The notes beneath the pieces were generated by a model. The model saw nothing but the letters and a program-made list of their open reading frames with translations, was not told the DNA's origin and ran no database searches. A stretch of 64,000 nucleotides of DNA. It comes from Lunularia cruciata. Lineage: Eukaryota; Streptophyta; Marchantiopsida; Lunulariales; Lunulariaceae. Shown one piece after another: positions 33,626 to 45,412 of this stretch. The DNA lies in the NCBI GenBank assembly GCA_948567375.1, contig OX419755.1, positions 1,865,001-1,929,000 on the forward strand, in the 5' to 3' direction. Both the position numbers and the translations under genes were made by a program. Numbering within the stretch: position 1 is the first letter of the stretch; each line of letters opens with the position of its first letter.

Positions 33626-35368
33626 ATCCTTGGAGGATTATAGGTGCTCTCGAAAGTGAGATCAATATTGAAGGACAATGGAGTGGCTAACCAAGTGCAA
33701 AAGGATCTCTCCAATAGCAATCAGTCTAATGCTCCCATGCCCTTCTCCATTATGAGAAGTCGACTAGCCCCTAACACCCGACTAACTAACATACAAATAT
33801 CTCCTATTGTTAATGCTGCATCCACCTGAAAACAACTTGGTAAATCCAATAGAAGGACCATATGCTTGAAAGCAATCTCTAAGATGCTCATATACCATCC
33901 TTGATAAGCCTCTTGAGGAGAGGCGAGGTGCAATGCACAATGCTTGTGCAAAAAGTGATCTATCCAAACATAAAAGCTACTGAGGCTAATAATCTAAGAC
34001 CTCTAATGGTACTCTCTCTCTCTCTCTCTTGCCATAGGATGTAGTGAGCATAAGGAAGAGATAGTCTCATCAGTGGGACTAGCCATAGACAAAGGGTGTA
34101 GTGCTCGTGCTACTCTACTAAACTTTCCCGCTTAACCCAATGTCCTACACCGTCGTAATCAAGTGGACTCTATGGTAGAACCTATCTCTTAAAATATGTA
34201 GCCCTAACCAACTCCTCATGTAATGCAGCCCAATCCTCCACTTGGAATTGATGAAATCTAGTAGTGACCTCTCTATGCCCCACACGTCTCACTCTAGCAT
34301 AACAAAGGCACCATCAAGGGAGTAAGAGGAATAAGAACCATGGTAATTCATCCAAGGGATCACGTGCCAAATGATCAAGTGGTAGGAAAAAAACCTATCT
34401 AGCCTCATCATGGAGTGTACGTGGTAGCCTATGGAATAGACGTGGAGATGGAAAACTAGTCTTAAATAGTCAACTCACTTGAGATGCTAACCATTCCCAT
34501 GACTTGATCGGTATCCTTGGAACAATCAACAAAGAGATAGAGAAAGCGTACATAATCTCGAGTGCCACCATTGTCAATGTGGTTTCTTGCATTACGTGAG
34601 CATCCCAAGTAGTCCTTGTGCATCCTTCCCACACGGATCTTTATTCCCTTGCAAGGTAAGCGTTGGTGACACATTGGGCACGGTGTATCCTGAGCCGCTC
34701 TAGGCAGCCCTTGGGGAAGTGTAGCTATGGCTAGCATAAGAATAATGATTGCATCACACTATGTTCCTCTCCATATCTTCCCATACGTGTAAAATCACAA
34801 CTCTTCACATCCCAACTCACATGAATACAATCTCTCCAAACCCTACAAACTACAAACTCTCATAACTTTCAATTTTTATCTCAAATTTTTTTTAACTAAG
34901 TTTGCATGGAACTCAAGCATGAATACCAAGAGATTAGAAGTGAAAATTCTTCACACATCACTCTCAACATAAAATAATCACGTTGGGAGTGAAATAATCA
35001 CTATAAACACTAAAAACATAAAAGTACTCATAATTTTCTATTCAATTCTCCATAGCTTTCAATCTAGGTACCAATACGACCAAAATTGAAAAACAAACAG
35101 AATATACATACTCATGTGATATATGCAGGTGAGCTCTCTAAAACTCTAGAATAACCTTCCATTCCTTGCCTCTTTTCTCACAAAGCGTTCCTATCCGATA
35201 CTCAAACTCCAATTAGGAAAACCCAAAAGATCAGACGAATAGACATATCCTTATTAGGACAAACAAATAGACATTTCCTTACTAACCAAAGCCAAATGAT
35301 CTATAGTGAAATAAGTCTTACTACACGAAAAACACAATGATAGTTCGTTCTCCCTTGGTTTGTGTGTA
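33626..35368. other. Repeat-derived stretch, unassigned
   Basis: Minus-strand frames at 33951-33721 and 34737-34462 are ATG-started or long but not recognised. The second contains CPMCHQRLPCKGIKI, a possible zinc ribbon, and DYLGCSRNARNH. A (CT)n microsatellite lies at about 34013-34030. After 34760 the sequence is AT-rich with nothing recognised. Confidence 0.35.
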
Positions 35369-35471
35369 TCGTGAAAACGGAAAAGTGACGAAATAAACGC
35401 GATCGCGTGTGAAAACAAGAAGGATGGGAAGACCCCATCAAGCCCTACAAGGAAAAGGCAAGAGGGAAAAG
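35369..35471 (-). mobile_element. LINE 3' tail copy with probable 9-bp target duplication
   Basis: In plus orientation it contains AAACGCGATCGCGTG, GGATGGGAAGACCCCATCAA and GCCCTACAAGGAAAAGGCAA. Identical TTGTGTGTA repeats flank it (35360-35368, 35472-35480). The tail beyond GATCGC is about 30 bases longer than in the minimal copies. Confidence 0.62.
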
Positions 35472-35708
35472 TTGTGTGTAGTGATTGCTATAGGCTGTCA
35501 ACGGAAGGTTTCGAAATATGGTTTCCTTCTAATGGTAGTCACCAACTGGCGCGCTGACATACTTTAGGGTTTAGATGATATATGCCAAATCTTTCAAAAT
35601 TGTAATTTACTCAAAAGCAGCGTCTTAACAATTTCATAAACACATTTTGAACCATCTATTCGACTTGCGTAAGCTGTACCTAGTGGAGGATAGCAATAGT
35701 GCAGGATG

Positions 35709-35753
35709 TTTTCTTTCCATCGTCCTTGTTTTCACATGCAGTCGTGTTTTTCG
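35709..35753 (+). mobile_element. Very short diverged LINE tail copy
   Basis: TTTTCTTTCCATCGTCCTTG, then ACATGCAGTCGTGTTTTTCG resembles the last 42-45 bases of the tail, again starting in the hairpin loop. Divergence is high and no clear target duplication was seen. Confidence 0.4.
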
Positions 35754-35759
35754 TTTTCA

Positions 35760-37061
35760 TGGAGGTTAATTATGTTTCTTGTGCACTTATCCTCCTTCCT
35801 CCTTCCTCCAAAGAGATCTGGAGAAAGTGATGCCAAAGATTTCTCCGATCTAGACTTGTTGTCTCCTGTTTGGTGGTGGGTAGGGGGATGTGTGCTGGGG
35901 ACATTCATTAGAGACTACGTACGACATTCCGTTCGATTCCAATAGATTGCGATTCTAGTGAATCATTCCTCTAGTACTTTTAGGTTCCTACGGGCTCAGC
36001 TGATCAGATCAGAAGATCTTAACAACCGAGACGAGGAAGAAGCTGCCCCTGACATGAAGGCGGCGTGCTTTACCAAGAATAAGTTTGGTGAAAAGTTCTT
36101 GGAACGCTGACTCTGAGATAACCTCCTTGCTAATCTCACCCCGCGACGAAGTCTTGATGTGTCTTTGATTTAACAAACACCTCCTTCATATGTCTACAAC
36201 CTGCTCCACAGCACTTATGTTTATGACAGGACTTCCTCTGAGGTGCAGGTAGATTCAAGAGATGTGAGTACGTCTTTATCTCTTAAAATATACCTCAATA
36301 TACGACCACATTTCCATCATGTTCAATGACGGAGCACGATACTTTTGGGTGATTACAGCCAGGAAAGAAGTTCCATATTTTAAAGTCATGGATGTGTTGC
36401 ACGAGAAACATGCTGTTAAACTTATGAAGCAGTCCAATTTTAATATGACATTACGAGAAAATGCATCAAAAGAAACTCTCTTACATCAGCTTGAGTACAA
36501 ATTTCCGAGAAGGTGATGCAGATTTTATGCTCCTTGATAAGCAGTACTTGCTTCGCTTTAACCAAGAAAAAAATCAAAATGCTTTCCAGGAGAAAAATTT
36601 AAGCCCGTTTCTTCACTGATATGCTGATTGGGGCATAAACTAACGCCAATAGCTCAATATGTTGATTTCTCGTCGCTTGACCACGATTACAGAAAGGTCT
36701 ATGGCGTATGCATCCAAGTTGAACCACCGCCAATCATGGGCGAACACGTTGGACCTGTGTAGCTGGAAGACCTACGAAAGCAGGAGATTCTACTTTTGAC
36801 TACGATAAACACCTGGGTCCACAACCTTTACTTTAAACTCTGAATATTCGGAGTTCCACGCAATATAACGTTTGACTCGAGAGGGTATGTAGTAGAAGAG
36901 TGAGTTACAGATCATCCATTTTGGACACAAGCAAAAGTTCAGCCGATGAATGGGCAGAAGATTCCGCAAAACCCAAGGCCCTTTATTGGTCGTGGACATA
37001 GAAGATATTCAGGACTATACATGACAATTCACCTAAACTTGAGGTAGTTTACCTCAGCCAA
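35760..37061. other. Start of the second F-box island, no gene assigned
   Basis: Less AT-rich than the flanks. A 65-codon ATG frame at 36319-36516 (+) has no recognised domain. Spliced exons cannot be excluded. Confidence 0.3.
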
Positions 37062-37541
37062 TTAGCTTGTTGCGAGAAGACATAAAGGTCTCACGAACAT
37101 GAAGGCCCAGATAGATTCTGAAGTTGCCCCGAGCTTCCTCAAATGGCCCCACATGCGCGTGAAGAGGTGAGTCTGCCGTTTTCTTGAAAGGAAGGAGGTC
37201 TTGTCGACCAGTTCTCCGAGTTTGAGATCTGGCAGGATCGACCTCCTCCAGAATTGAAGTCTCCGCTTGACACATGGAACTTCAGACTCCATCTACAGGT
37301 CCCTGGATTGTGCGTCTTGTGCCAGGTATTCCACTGCCTTGTTCCAATTGACATAAATTTTATAACCTCTTGGGTTGCTAGTCTCTCCTGTCGTGGTATA
37401 ATCAGTGCATACACCACCTAGACTCATAATTTCAAGTCCAGACGGGGCGAGGAGTGGGAATCTTTTGAAGGGCAGACAATACTTCCATCTGTTTTTGTCT
37501 CTGACTTGATACGAAAGTCGTCGGCTGAAGGACTTAGGCAT
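37062..37541 (-). pseudogene. Unrecognised minus-strand frame, 160 codons with one stop
   Basis: From 37541 to 37062 one minus-strand frame is open except for a single stop near 37293. The first half contains FPLLAPSGLEIMSLGGVC; the second is basic (KLGELVDKTSFLSRKRQTH). I do not recognise a family. It runs divergently from the F-box gene that starts about 275 bp away. It could be a broken gene, an exon with an intron at the stop, or chance. Confidence 0.2.
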
Positions 37542-37815
37542 CTGTATGGTTGCACATGAGCCGTACGAGAGGTAGATCCGATGGGAGAAGCTAAGATATA
37601 GCGCTGAAATTTAGTGATTATCAATAGCCAGATTTTTGAATTCTTCCGGCCGTCTATGCAGAGGAAAAGGAGCTACTACCCTCAACATCTACAGAAGCTA
37701 CTGCCTTGTGTCCGGCTGAATCTGCGAGTTGATTTGTATGAATCTCAACTGGAAAAAGCGGTCTTGGTCTCCAAATTCTCGCCTAATTGGTTTACTGGTA
37801 CAAGAAAACGAAGGT

Positions 37816-39339
37816 ATGGATAACAACAGCGCAAGTGAAACCAAGTGGCGCCCGATAAGTAATCTCGAAGAAAGAGATCCGGAGCTGAAACTTCATGTGC
37901 TGCATGGTAAATTTGATGGCACCATGAGTGCAAGTTCTAGACCTGGTGGTCGCAAGGACGTTTCTTGCTGCAGCTGGGAAATGGATGGACCCGTGCGGGG
38001 TAAAATCTGCAGAGACTTAGTGAGAAGGTCGAGGGGCACTATATGGAGTAAACTCAGCTGGGACCTCATACTCTCGGTGCTTCTGCGATTGCCATTCAAA
38101 AGTCAGTACCGCTTTCAAGCAGTTTGCAGAGAGTGGCGTGATAACTTGTCATCAAAACAATTTGCTGAAGAGACAGTCGTTCTCAAAGCAGCTGTTCGTG
38201 CCCCACAAGTCATCTGCGCCTACGAATACTTAGGGCCGAATCGAGAGGAACCTGATGTCTATGGGCCGCAAGAATACATACCGGAAGGGGCAGTTGAACT
38301 TGCAGAGAAACTTCATGATGCTTTCACGAAATCTCATCGAAGGAAGGTACATGGTATGGATCTGTCGTTTGCACCCTCATGGATTATTGGCAACAGAATG
38401 ACCGCTTTCAGGGATGGTCTCTTATTGTCTTTCTCAACGACTAGTCCGAGATGCTCGGGTCCACCTTCTGCTCATGGAGGAATGTGCCTTCTCAATCCCT
38501 TCACCAGGACATGGAGAGAGCTCCCGCCCGCCCCTTTCAAGGAGCATGAATTGCCTTGGACCGATGATGTAATGGTGGAAAAATCATCCCCTTCTCATTT
38601 CAAAGCTATTGTGCTCAGGGGTTCCGGAGACGGCAATCAATGGTCTCTTTATCAATTTTCGTCGAAAACGAATGAGTGGAGAATGACGGCCGGCGATGTT
38701 CCCATTGAGCATCCTTTGGACGCAATTGGCAGGAAATTCCGATACCTTGCACAAACCTATTTGTTCACAGAGGAGTTGTTGTACTTGTGGAGGGGAAATG
38801 TGGGTGGAGATTTACTTATTCACAATCTGAAGGATGGTAGTTTAGTGAGCATGGCAACTGTGGGTTATCCGGAGCTCCCATCAGATACTATGAATTGGCG
38901 CTTCTTGAAGGTACACCTTGTGGAACATGGAGGGGAAATTTATGGAGGGTGGTTGCTATCGGGTTGGAGACCTAGGCCTGGATGCTTGTTTGGTATCAGT
39001 AAACTTGATTTGAAAACAATGAAATGGGGCAAGCTTGATGTGTTGCCACAGGAATCTCTCGAGTGCAACCTCGGAAATCTTGAGCTGGCGAAGACAGGCA
39101 TGGACTTCAGGCCGCACGAATGGAAATTTTACGAGCATAAGGCAGTTGTTGTGGTTGGTGATTTCATCTGTATCAATATAACCTCCGATCATGTGAATAA
39201 GGGAGTAAATCTTCAGTATGTGGGTGGTTATCACATTCCATCGAATTCCTGGCAAAGTTTTGACTTTCATGACCCGTATGTCTCCGGTACTCACGAGTTT
39301 GAGCTCTTCGAACCAAATTGTTTACATGTTCACCTTTGA
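37816..39339 (+). CDS. F-box protein with C-terminal kelch/propeller-like region (paralog 2)
   Basis: Likely SCF ubiquitin-ligase adaptor, paralog of the 22816 gene. The intronless frame gives 507 residues from the ATG at 37816, which has G at -3 and G at +4. The frame also contains an upstream ATG at 37738, but homology with paralog 1 starts only near 37816 (M-x-N...W-R-P then DPELKLHVLHGKFDG). The F-box is at about residues 77-118: LSWDLILSVLLRLPFKSQYR and AVCREWRDNL. The propeller region includes FRDGLLLSFS, SAHGGMCLLNPFTRTWRELP, SSPSHFKAIVL and YQFSSKTNEW, with VGGYHIPSNSW near the end. It differs from paralog 1 by an insertion before the F-box and around residues 160-180. Its target is unknown. 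Confidence 0.9.
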   Translation: MDNNSASETKWRPISNLEERDPELKLHVLHGKFDGTMSASSRPGGRKDVSCCSWEMDGPVRGKICRDLVRRSRGTIWSKLSWDLILSVLLRLPFKSQYRFQAVCREWRDNLSSKQFAEETVVLKAAVRAPQVICAYEYLGPNREEPDVYGPQEYIPEGAVELAEKLHDAFTKSHRRKVHGMDLSFAPSWIIGNRMTAFRDGLLLSFSTTSPRCSGPPSAHGGMCLLNPFTRTWRELPPAPFKEHELPWTDDVMVEKSSPSHFKAIVLRGSGDGNQWSLYQFSSKTNEWRMTAGDVPIEHPLDAIGRKFRYLAQTYLFTEELLYLWRGNVGGDLLIHNLKDGSLVSMATVGYPELPSDTMNWRFLKVHLVEHGGEIYGGWLLSGWRPRPGCLFGISKLDLKTMKWGKLDVLPQESLECNLGNLELAKTGMDFRPHEWKFYEHKAVVVVGDFICINITSDHVNKGVNLQYVGGYHIPSNSWQSFDFHDPYVSGTHEFELFEPNCLHVHL

Positions 39340-41287
39340 AGAGGCTGGTGGTTATCAAGGGTACTAAGCTTAGTGTGAACCAGGAACCGGATCTCAGCGG
39401 TGGAAAGTTTTGCCCTTTAGTGTGAGGAAGGAAAGCCTACTTTCCTTGCTACGCTAAGATTGGATTCAGTGTACAGTGTAACTTGTATACCATGCAGATG
39501 CAGAATTTGATTGTACGAACTGGTCTGAGTGGGGGTTGGTTTTGTAGATATCTTCCTTGAAAGCCCTTCATTTTGTATATACACATATAACAGTCCAAAT
39601 CTTTAAGTCGCTCTTCTTGAACCTCAAAACTTTTCAATCATGCAAGCTTTGAGATTACGTAATCAAATCTTGGAGCGCTCTAGTCGACAAGTGAGTGGCA
39701 AGGTTGCTGACCTCCAGTGACCACCGAGGAAATGAGTAAAGGTCTATTTTATATGTCTACACGTAGTGAGTGTCAATAGAACCTCTTTAGAAGTAAGATT
39801 TTAAGAAAATGGATTGAAGAATTGCTTCAGTCAGGTTACCTCGTTCATTGTACAGTGTATGTCTCTATATACATCCTTGGGTAAACATGGCCAAGCATTT
39901 TTATGCTCTCTCATTTCACGAAGTTCAATTTCTGAACATGAAAAGAAATTTGTGTACCTGGAAGGAGTACCGCTCATTTGGCTCTGTCACAACTGTTCTC
40001 TTCTCTACACTGCTAGAATTTAACGATTTGTGTGCATACTTACGATCCATTAGCATTCTGCCAAGTTGAGCGATTGGACACGTTACATCTTGCAGAGATT
40101 AACTTTGCGAAGTTAGAAGGCGACAATCTAGCATTGCAACGTCCAGGTACTGGTCGAGTCGGACACTCCAGTAGCCGGTATTCCTGAAATGGTATTTTAG
40201 GCAAGCTGGCACTGGCTGTGGAACAGCACTTGGTCTGTGACTTCACCTTCTTGCACTACCACCCCGCCATTCAGGCCGTAACTCAAGGTCGCTTCTAGGC
40301 ACAAATTCCTTACATATTTATGAGAGTGGACGCGACGAAGGACAGGGCGCTTAATATATTCCTTCGCCTGTCAGGGTAAGATCTCATTTAGTGAGGATTT
40401 CCTGCTTCTGTCATCCCACGTACTTGCACGATTGTTGCCGAGGGTCGTTCGGACACTTAGCCGTACGTCAATTCAGTGAACATTAGAAATAATGAACTCA
40501 CTAGCTTCGACGAGTTTCTTAACACGATAATCTCGCCTACATAAAAGATACAGAATGGTACAGACGAGTAGTACCCTACTTCTGTTCCCATCCAGATAGG
40601 CTTGGAGATCAATCAAGACTATATATAGACTTTCTCTCGCAGGCGAGAGAAGTTTGACGGCGTCGCCCCCGTTTCCACCATGTGGTTAAGATGACGGATC
40701 CCTTCACTAAAGATACAGAGATACAATAAGTGCTCGTCTCCACTCCTAAGAGCGGGTAATATTTCGTGACGGTCTATCTGATGAACGGAAATACACGTTC
40801 ATCTACCACGATCAATTTGGTCATACACACCCAATGTCCAGCAATACACGCAACCTTCCTCCCAAATATGTGGATGAAAGACAATTGAACGATTGAATTT
40901 TGTAATACAGCAGTGTGGATATGTCATGGCGAAAGAACCTTCTCCTGATTCATCGACACTAATGGCAACTTAGATTCGGTCTTAGAGAAGTGTACAACGT
41001 GGGTCATGATAGAAATTGTGTCATCAATCAAACTTAACAAGGAACACAAGTTGATTTTACGCTGAACGGCCAGCGACTGTGATGATGAACATTGCAATCC
41101 GGTACTGCTAACGAAATGAGTATTATATTTGATGTTTTGGGGTCCGTCTGGTTTTTACTGGGTTTTTGGATCCATCAGGTCTTTCTTTATTTATTTGTGA
41201 ATTCGGTTATGATGTGATATTGTGCATATGAGTTATATTATTTCTTTGGAACACAAAGGAATACTATTAAAGATATCATGAAGAATG
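39340..41287. other. 3' flank of the second F-box gene and unassigned sequence
   Basis: The first few hundred bases are the probable 3' untranslated region. No further gene is recognised. Near 40620 a TATATATA stretch is followed by a small hairpin, TTCTCTCG-CAGG-CGAGAGAA; this may be coincidental. Confidence 0.35.
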
Positions 41288-41308
41288 TTATATTTATTAT
41301 AGCATAAG

Positions 41309-41441
41309 AAATAAAGAAAGGAAAGGCTACCGCGTAGGAAAAACGTAGGAAAGGATGGGAAGACCCCATCAAGCCGTACAAGGGAGAGAAAAAAAAAAGG
41401 TAACATGGGGCTAAGCCCCAATAGAGTCTATATGAGAAATC

Positions 41442-41520
<79 letters not shown>

Positions 41521-41527
41521 GAGATAT
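41309..41527 (-). mobile_element. LINE 3' tail copy with 21-bp target duplication and (AT)n tract
   Basis: In plus orientation: GGCTACCGCGTAGG, the intact hairpin GATGGG/CCCATC, CAAGCCGTACAAGGGAGAG, a run of A, the hairpin GGGGCTAAGCCCC, AGAGTCTATATGAGAAATCTGC, then (AT)n. Identical 21-bp direct repeats flank the whole (41288-41308 and 41528-41548). The AT tract is inside the duplication, at the 5' end of the LINE-sense strand. Confidence 0.82.
41445..41517. repeat. (AT)n microsatellite, 73 bp
   Basis: An uninterrupted alternating AT run, directly abutting the truncated end of the LINE tail copy and inside its target duplication. Confidence 0.95.
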
Positions 41528-41895
41528 TTATATTTATTATAGCATAAGGAATGGATATTTGATATGGAGGAGATGCTGATATATCTTACAAACCACATCT
41601 AGTAGAGAACACTTATGAGAGGATGAGAAAATAAGACGCAGGATAAACAAGTCAATATAGTGTGTACAAAATGGTTACATGTACCATCATTCTGATTGAC
41701 GAATGGAGCAGTGCTTATCAATATCTCCGTGTATAGGGATATGTAAGGAGTTTATTTCTCTATTTTTAACATTAAACATAGTCACGATTAAATAGAATTT
41801 TATTTTATTTTACTTTTTGACGGAGTGAGTAATAGCCCATCAGACTAGATAACGATTTATTGGTGTAAATTTTTTGTACTAATAACTCATACAAT

Positions 41896-41950
41896 TCTCC
41901 TTCGTCCGTTTTGATGGAATCTTTCCATCCACTTCTTCTACAGGTGGTTT
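41896..41950 (+). mobile_element. Diverged LINE tail copy
   Basis: CTTCGTCCGTTTTGATGG continues into GATGGAATCTTTCCATC, a perfect 7-bp stem in which consensus G-C and G-U pairs have become A-T pairs. The 3' side is diverged (CTTCTACAGGTGG). Confidence 0.45.
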
Positions 41951-42599
41951 CATGTTGGCTTCAATACTTTGGAGCAGAAAATTGAGAGAAATTTCATTGA
42001 AAAAGTGGAGCCGAGATTCGTACGAGAAAGGGTACTTTGACCTTGGAACTTTTGGTAAGGTGGTTAAGCATATTTGATTGTCTACAATATTCCTGGACTA
42101 TTTTTCATACACAAAGTAGAGCCCAAGTGGTCCAGTCAAAGGTATTAAAGTGATAGAAAGCTCTTGACCTATGCATGGAAAACAATGATTAGCAACATAT
42201 GGACTGAAAGTCAGATGCTTTATCTTTGGCTCTCATATGATGAATGAACCATGTTATCTGTACTGCACTACTATGTGCCCTGTTTATATCACTGGCACAG
42301 GCCTTTGGTATGCGTACACCTTAAAATATTATCTAGAACAGTCCTCGAATATATCTTCATATAAAGTAGGCCCAAACAGTTGATTCAAGGCATTAAACAA
42401 ATAGAAAGTTCACGATTTATGCATGAAAAAGTCATTACCAACATATGGAATTCAAAATACATATTTTTATCTTTGGCTTTCAGATTGGAAGCAAGCTATC
42501 TTTTTTAATTCCCAACTTATATAACAAGCACATGCGTCTGATGGTATTATTTTTTCGGTGGATGGTTATGTGTCAGTAATTCTGGTGCTTGGGATCTTA

Positions 42600-45412
42600 A
42601 TTTTGTTTCTTTTTATAAAAAAATAATTAGTTTTGTGTTAGGAGAAGAGGGGAATTCCTTCACTTGAGGAAGAAAATCCATGAATCTATGTTTTGGTGAA
42701 GATATGGTCCCAAGATATGCATCTTTGGAAGACAAGCATCTTCATGAAAAGTGTACCTTGTAATTTATTTGGAAGAAAATGCGCCTGTTTCTTATAAAGA
42801 AAAATTAAAGCATATTTGGAAGAAGGTACCATCCTCTTCTAAAAAGAGGTTTAGGGGTCTGGTTCTTTGGGAGACTCACTACCTTGTCTTCCAAAGATAT
42901 AGAAGATATTTGGAATGGTGGGAAGAAGGACCTATGGTACATAAATTTCAATAACATGTTAGGATTTCCTCAAGTTGGCTCATGTGAGTGGAGAGCAATG
43001 GGTGATTGAACATTGTTATAAAAAAGAAAAGGGAAGAGTTATAAACTTCACATTTCCTTGACTTGACAAACTTGACATCAATGGACCGGGAAATCACTAC
43101 CTAATACCTTTTCTTTATGTATCTCTAGCCATGATACTGACAAAACAGGAGAATTGCAAATTCTTGAGTCATGAAGCATCTTGCACCTATTTTGGAGAAA
43201 ATCCTAAAGGTATGCAGCATATGTAGCTCATAAGGAGGGCTGATGAGGAGTATCAACACATAGTGAAGTTTGTGACTCTTGTCAAGAAGGAGTAAAAGTG
43301 AAAGTTCAACACCACACCTTCTACCAAGAAGACCACAACTAGGAAGAAGGAAAGAAAGATTCAAGTCATCTAGGAGTTGGAAGAAGAAGAAGATGTACAA
43401 CCCGAGGAGAACTTGGAGGAGAAGCCTTCTAAAGTCTATGAGATTGACTACAACTGGGATGAAGATGTGCAGAGAGAGGAACAAGAAGATGAAGATATCA
43501 AGAGTTAAGAATTAGTGGCTCCTTAAGGCTCCCTAAGATACCAACATCTTGGGAATTAGCACCATGCTCACATCCAAACGCTATCCTCCAAAAGAACCAA
43601 AGAAGCTACCTATTCAGCAACTGGGACGGGACAAGGTTGGGGAGGAACCTCATATGAAAGACACACCTACTAAAGAAATTTGATAGACAAAGGAAGGTAC
43701 CCAACAAGAGCAGATTAAGCTTCTCAAAGGAGTTGGGATAAGTTTGTGTGATTTATGAGATGCTTGGCAATGCATCCAAGACATCCTACTCCACTTGATG
43801 ATAGTTCTTGAGACACATTACCCAATGTATGAAAGAAGTTGTCCAAACATGCTTGATTATTTGTCTATGGTTGCAAAGATGCATATTCAGCTAGAGTACC
43901 CTAAACCCAGAGTCACCTTGCTCAAGAGAGATGTTCTCTATCTTGGTGAAGAATAGAAGAAGCAAGCCATTGAATCAATTGCCTTGCAAGAAGAGTTAGA
44001 TACCTTGGAAAATTTCTATGCAAAGCAAGAGAAGAGTGAGCAGATGAAGACCATGAAGATGGTATTGCTAGAGAACGAGTTAGTCAATCTTTGGGTTTCT
44101 TTGAAAGGCAAGAAAGAAGAAGTCACCACCACCTATCAAAGAGTGATAATCCTTTGGATCAAGGAGCATAAAGAACAGGTAGAGGTCTTGCATAACAAGT
44201 TAAGGTAGATGCATCAAGAACCCTTCAATGCGATGGTCTTATCTGAGTGCAAAGAAGAGAAAGAAATTGCAATTGATAACAATGATACCCATTCCTCCAT
44301 AGAGCAAGACCCTTCAAGATGGTGAAGTAATGGCAAGGTTAGATATAAAGGGGGAAAAGGATTAGAACATTGTAGAGCAGATTTGCAAACTAATCTAGAT
44401 GATGATGGTAGAGTTTGTGGAGGCCACTAAAGTACATGAGCTCAGATTAGTGCATTAAAAGTCAATGCAACCCCTTGACGATCAAACATTGGAGAGGATT
44501 GCCTTTGGACTTAGAGTTAGAATAGATAGGAAGCTTAGAACGTTGCAAGAAAACTTGCAAATGACTTCATTAGAGGTTAAGGCATATTTTGGTCAGGCTA
44601 TAGAGTCTCTAGAGCCAATGGAGAGGTTAAGCAGACACTAGAGAGTTTAGAACTAGTAGTCTTGAATGCATATAACTATTTAAGCATAGCATTTGAAGTG
44701 CTTTTTCACTTAGTATACAAGTGGTGAATAAAGTGGAAGAGCTTCATAGCTCTTTGCCACTTTTCTCAATATCTCTCATGAAAAAATTTGATTTGGGTTT
44801 GCCCTTTGGTGAAGAATCTCCATAAGTATCATTGGTTGCTTTGTGTATTTGATCCTTGGCTTCTTTGCAATTGTGTAAATGCAATGCCTTGATGGATTTG
44901 TGTTGTAGTTTTGCAAGTAACTTAAGTGTGAAGACTAAATGGATATATTGTCATAGAGATCTTATAGTATTCCAAAGATTGTGCCTTCCAATGGATTGAA
45001 CATTGATCTTCAGTGAAGATAGTGCCTTTTGAAGGGTAGAAATCAGTCTTCGGGCAAAGGCAATGCCTTTGGAAAGGTAGAAAACTAGTATCTGGAAGAT
45101 ACATATACCAGATCTTTGGAAGGAGCAAAGATCTTTCAAAGGTAAACGCATTCAAAAGAATGGGTGGTTCTTCATCTTTGGAAGACAATACTCCTTCTTT
45201 AGAAGGGTAGGACACTTGCCTTTGGGAGTATCTTCAGGAGACCTTTGAAAAAGAGGAGCATTTCTGTTATAAATCATCATTTCCTAGAAAATATTTGGAT
45301 TTATATACTTTAGAGTGAGTTATTTTTCTTTTTTAATTTTCACAATGCAATTTCTTGGTGTCATTGTCCTCGTTGTTTGGGGGTAGTGTTTACCCAAGCA
45401 GTTAAATAGCAA
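42600..45412 (+). mobile_element. Unnamed gag-like repeat family, copy B
   Basis: Plus-strand frames with stops encode charged protein: an acidic block near 43370-43510 (ELEEEEDVQPEENLEEKPSK) and a coiled-coil-like block at 43984-44208 (LQEELDTLENFYAKQEKSEQ). The 3' noncoding end contains GTCATTGTCCTCGTTGTTTG and TTTACCCAAGCAGTTAAAT, matching copies A and C. It resembles copy C in having an acidic block followed by a coiled coil. No pol domain is seen, so a non-autonomous LTR element is the working guess. Ends are approximate. Confidence 0.45.

Noticed and set aside
37729..37815. N-terminal extension of the second F-box gene
   Set aside because: The open frame begins with TTG; the ATG at 37738 has a weak context and paralog homology begins only at the ATG at 37816.
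5651..41950. Short LINE-tail copies as a classical tRNA- or 5S-derived SINE family
   Set aside because: No A or B box was seen in any copy, and the two long copies continue into LINE coding sequence; truncated LINE is simpler, though the 41309 copy leaves some doubt.
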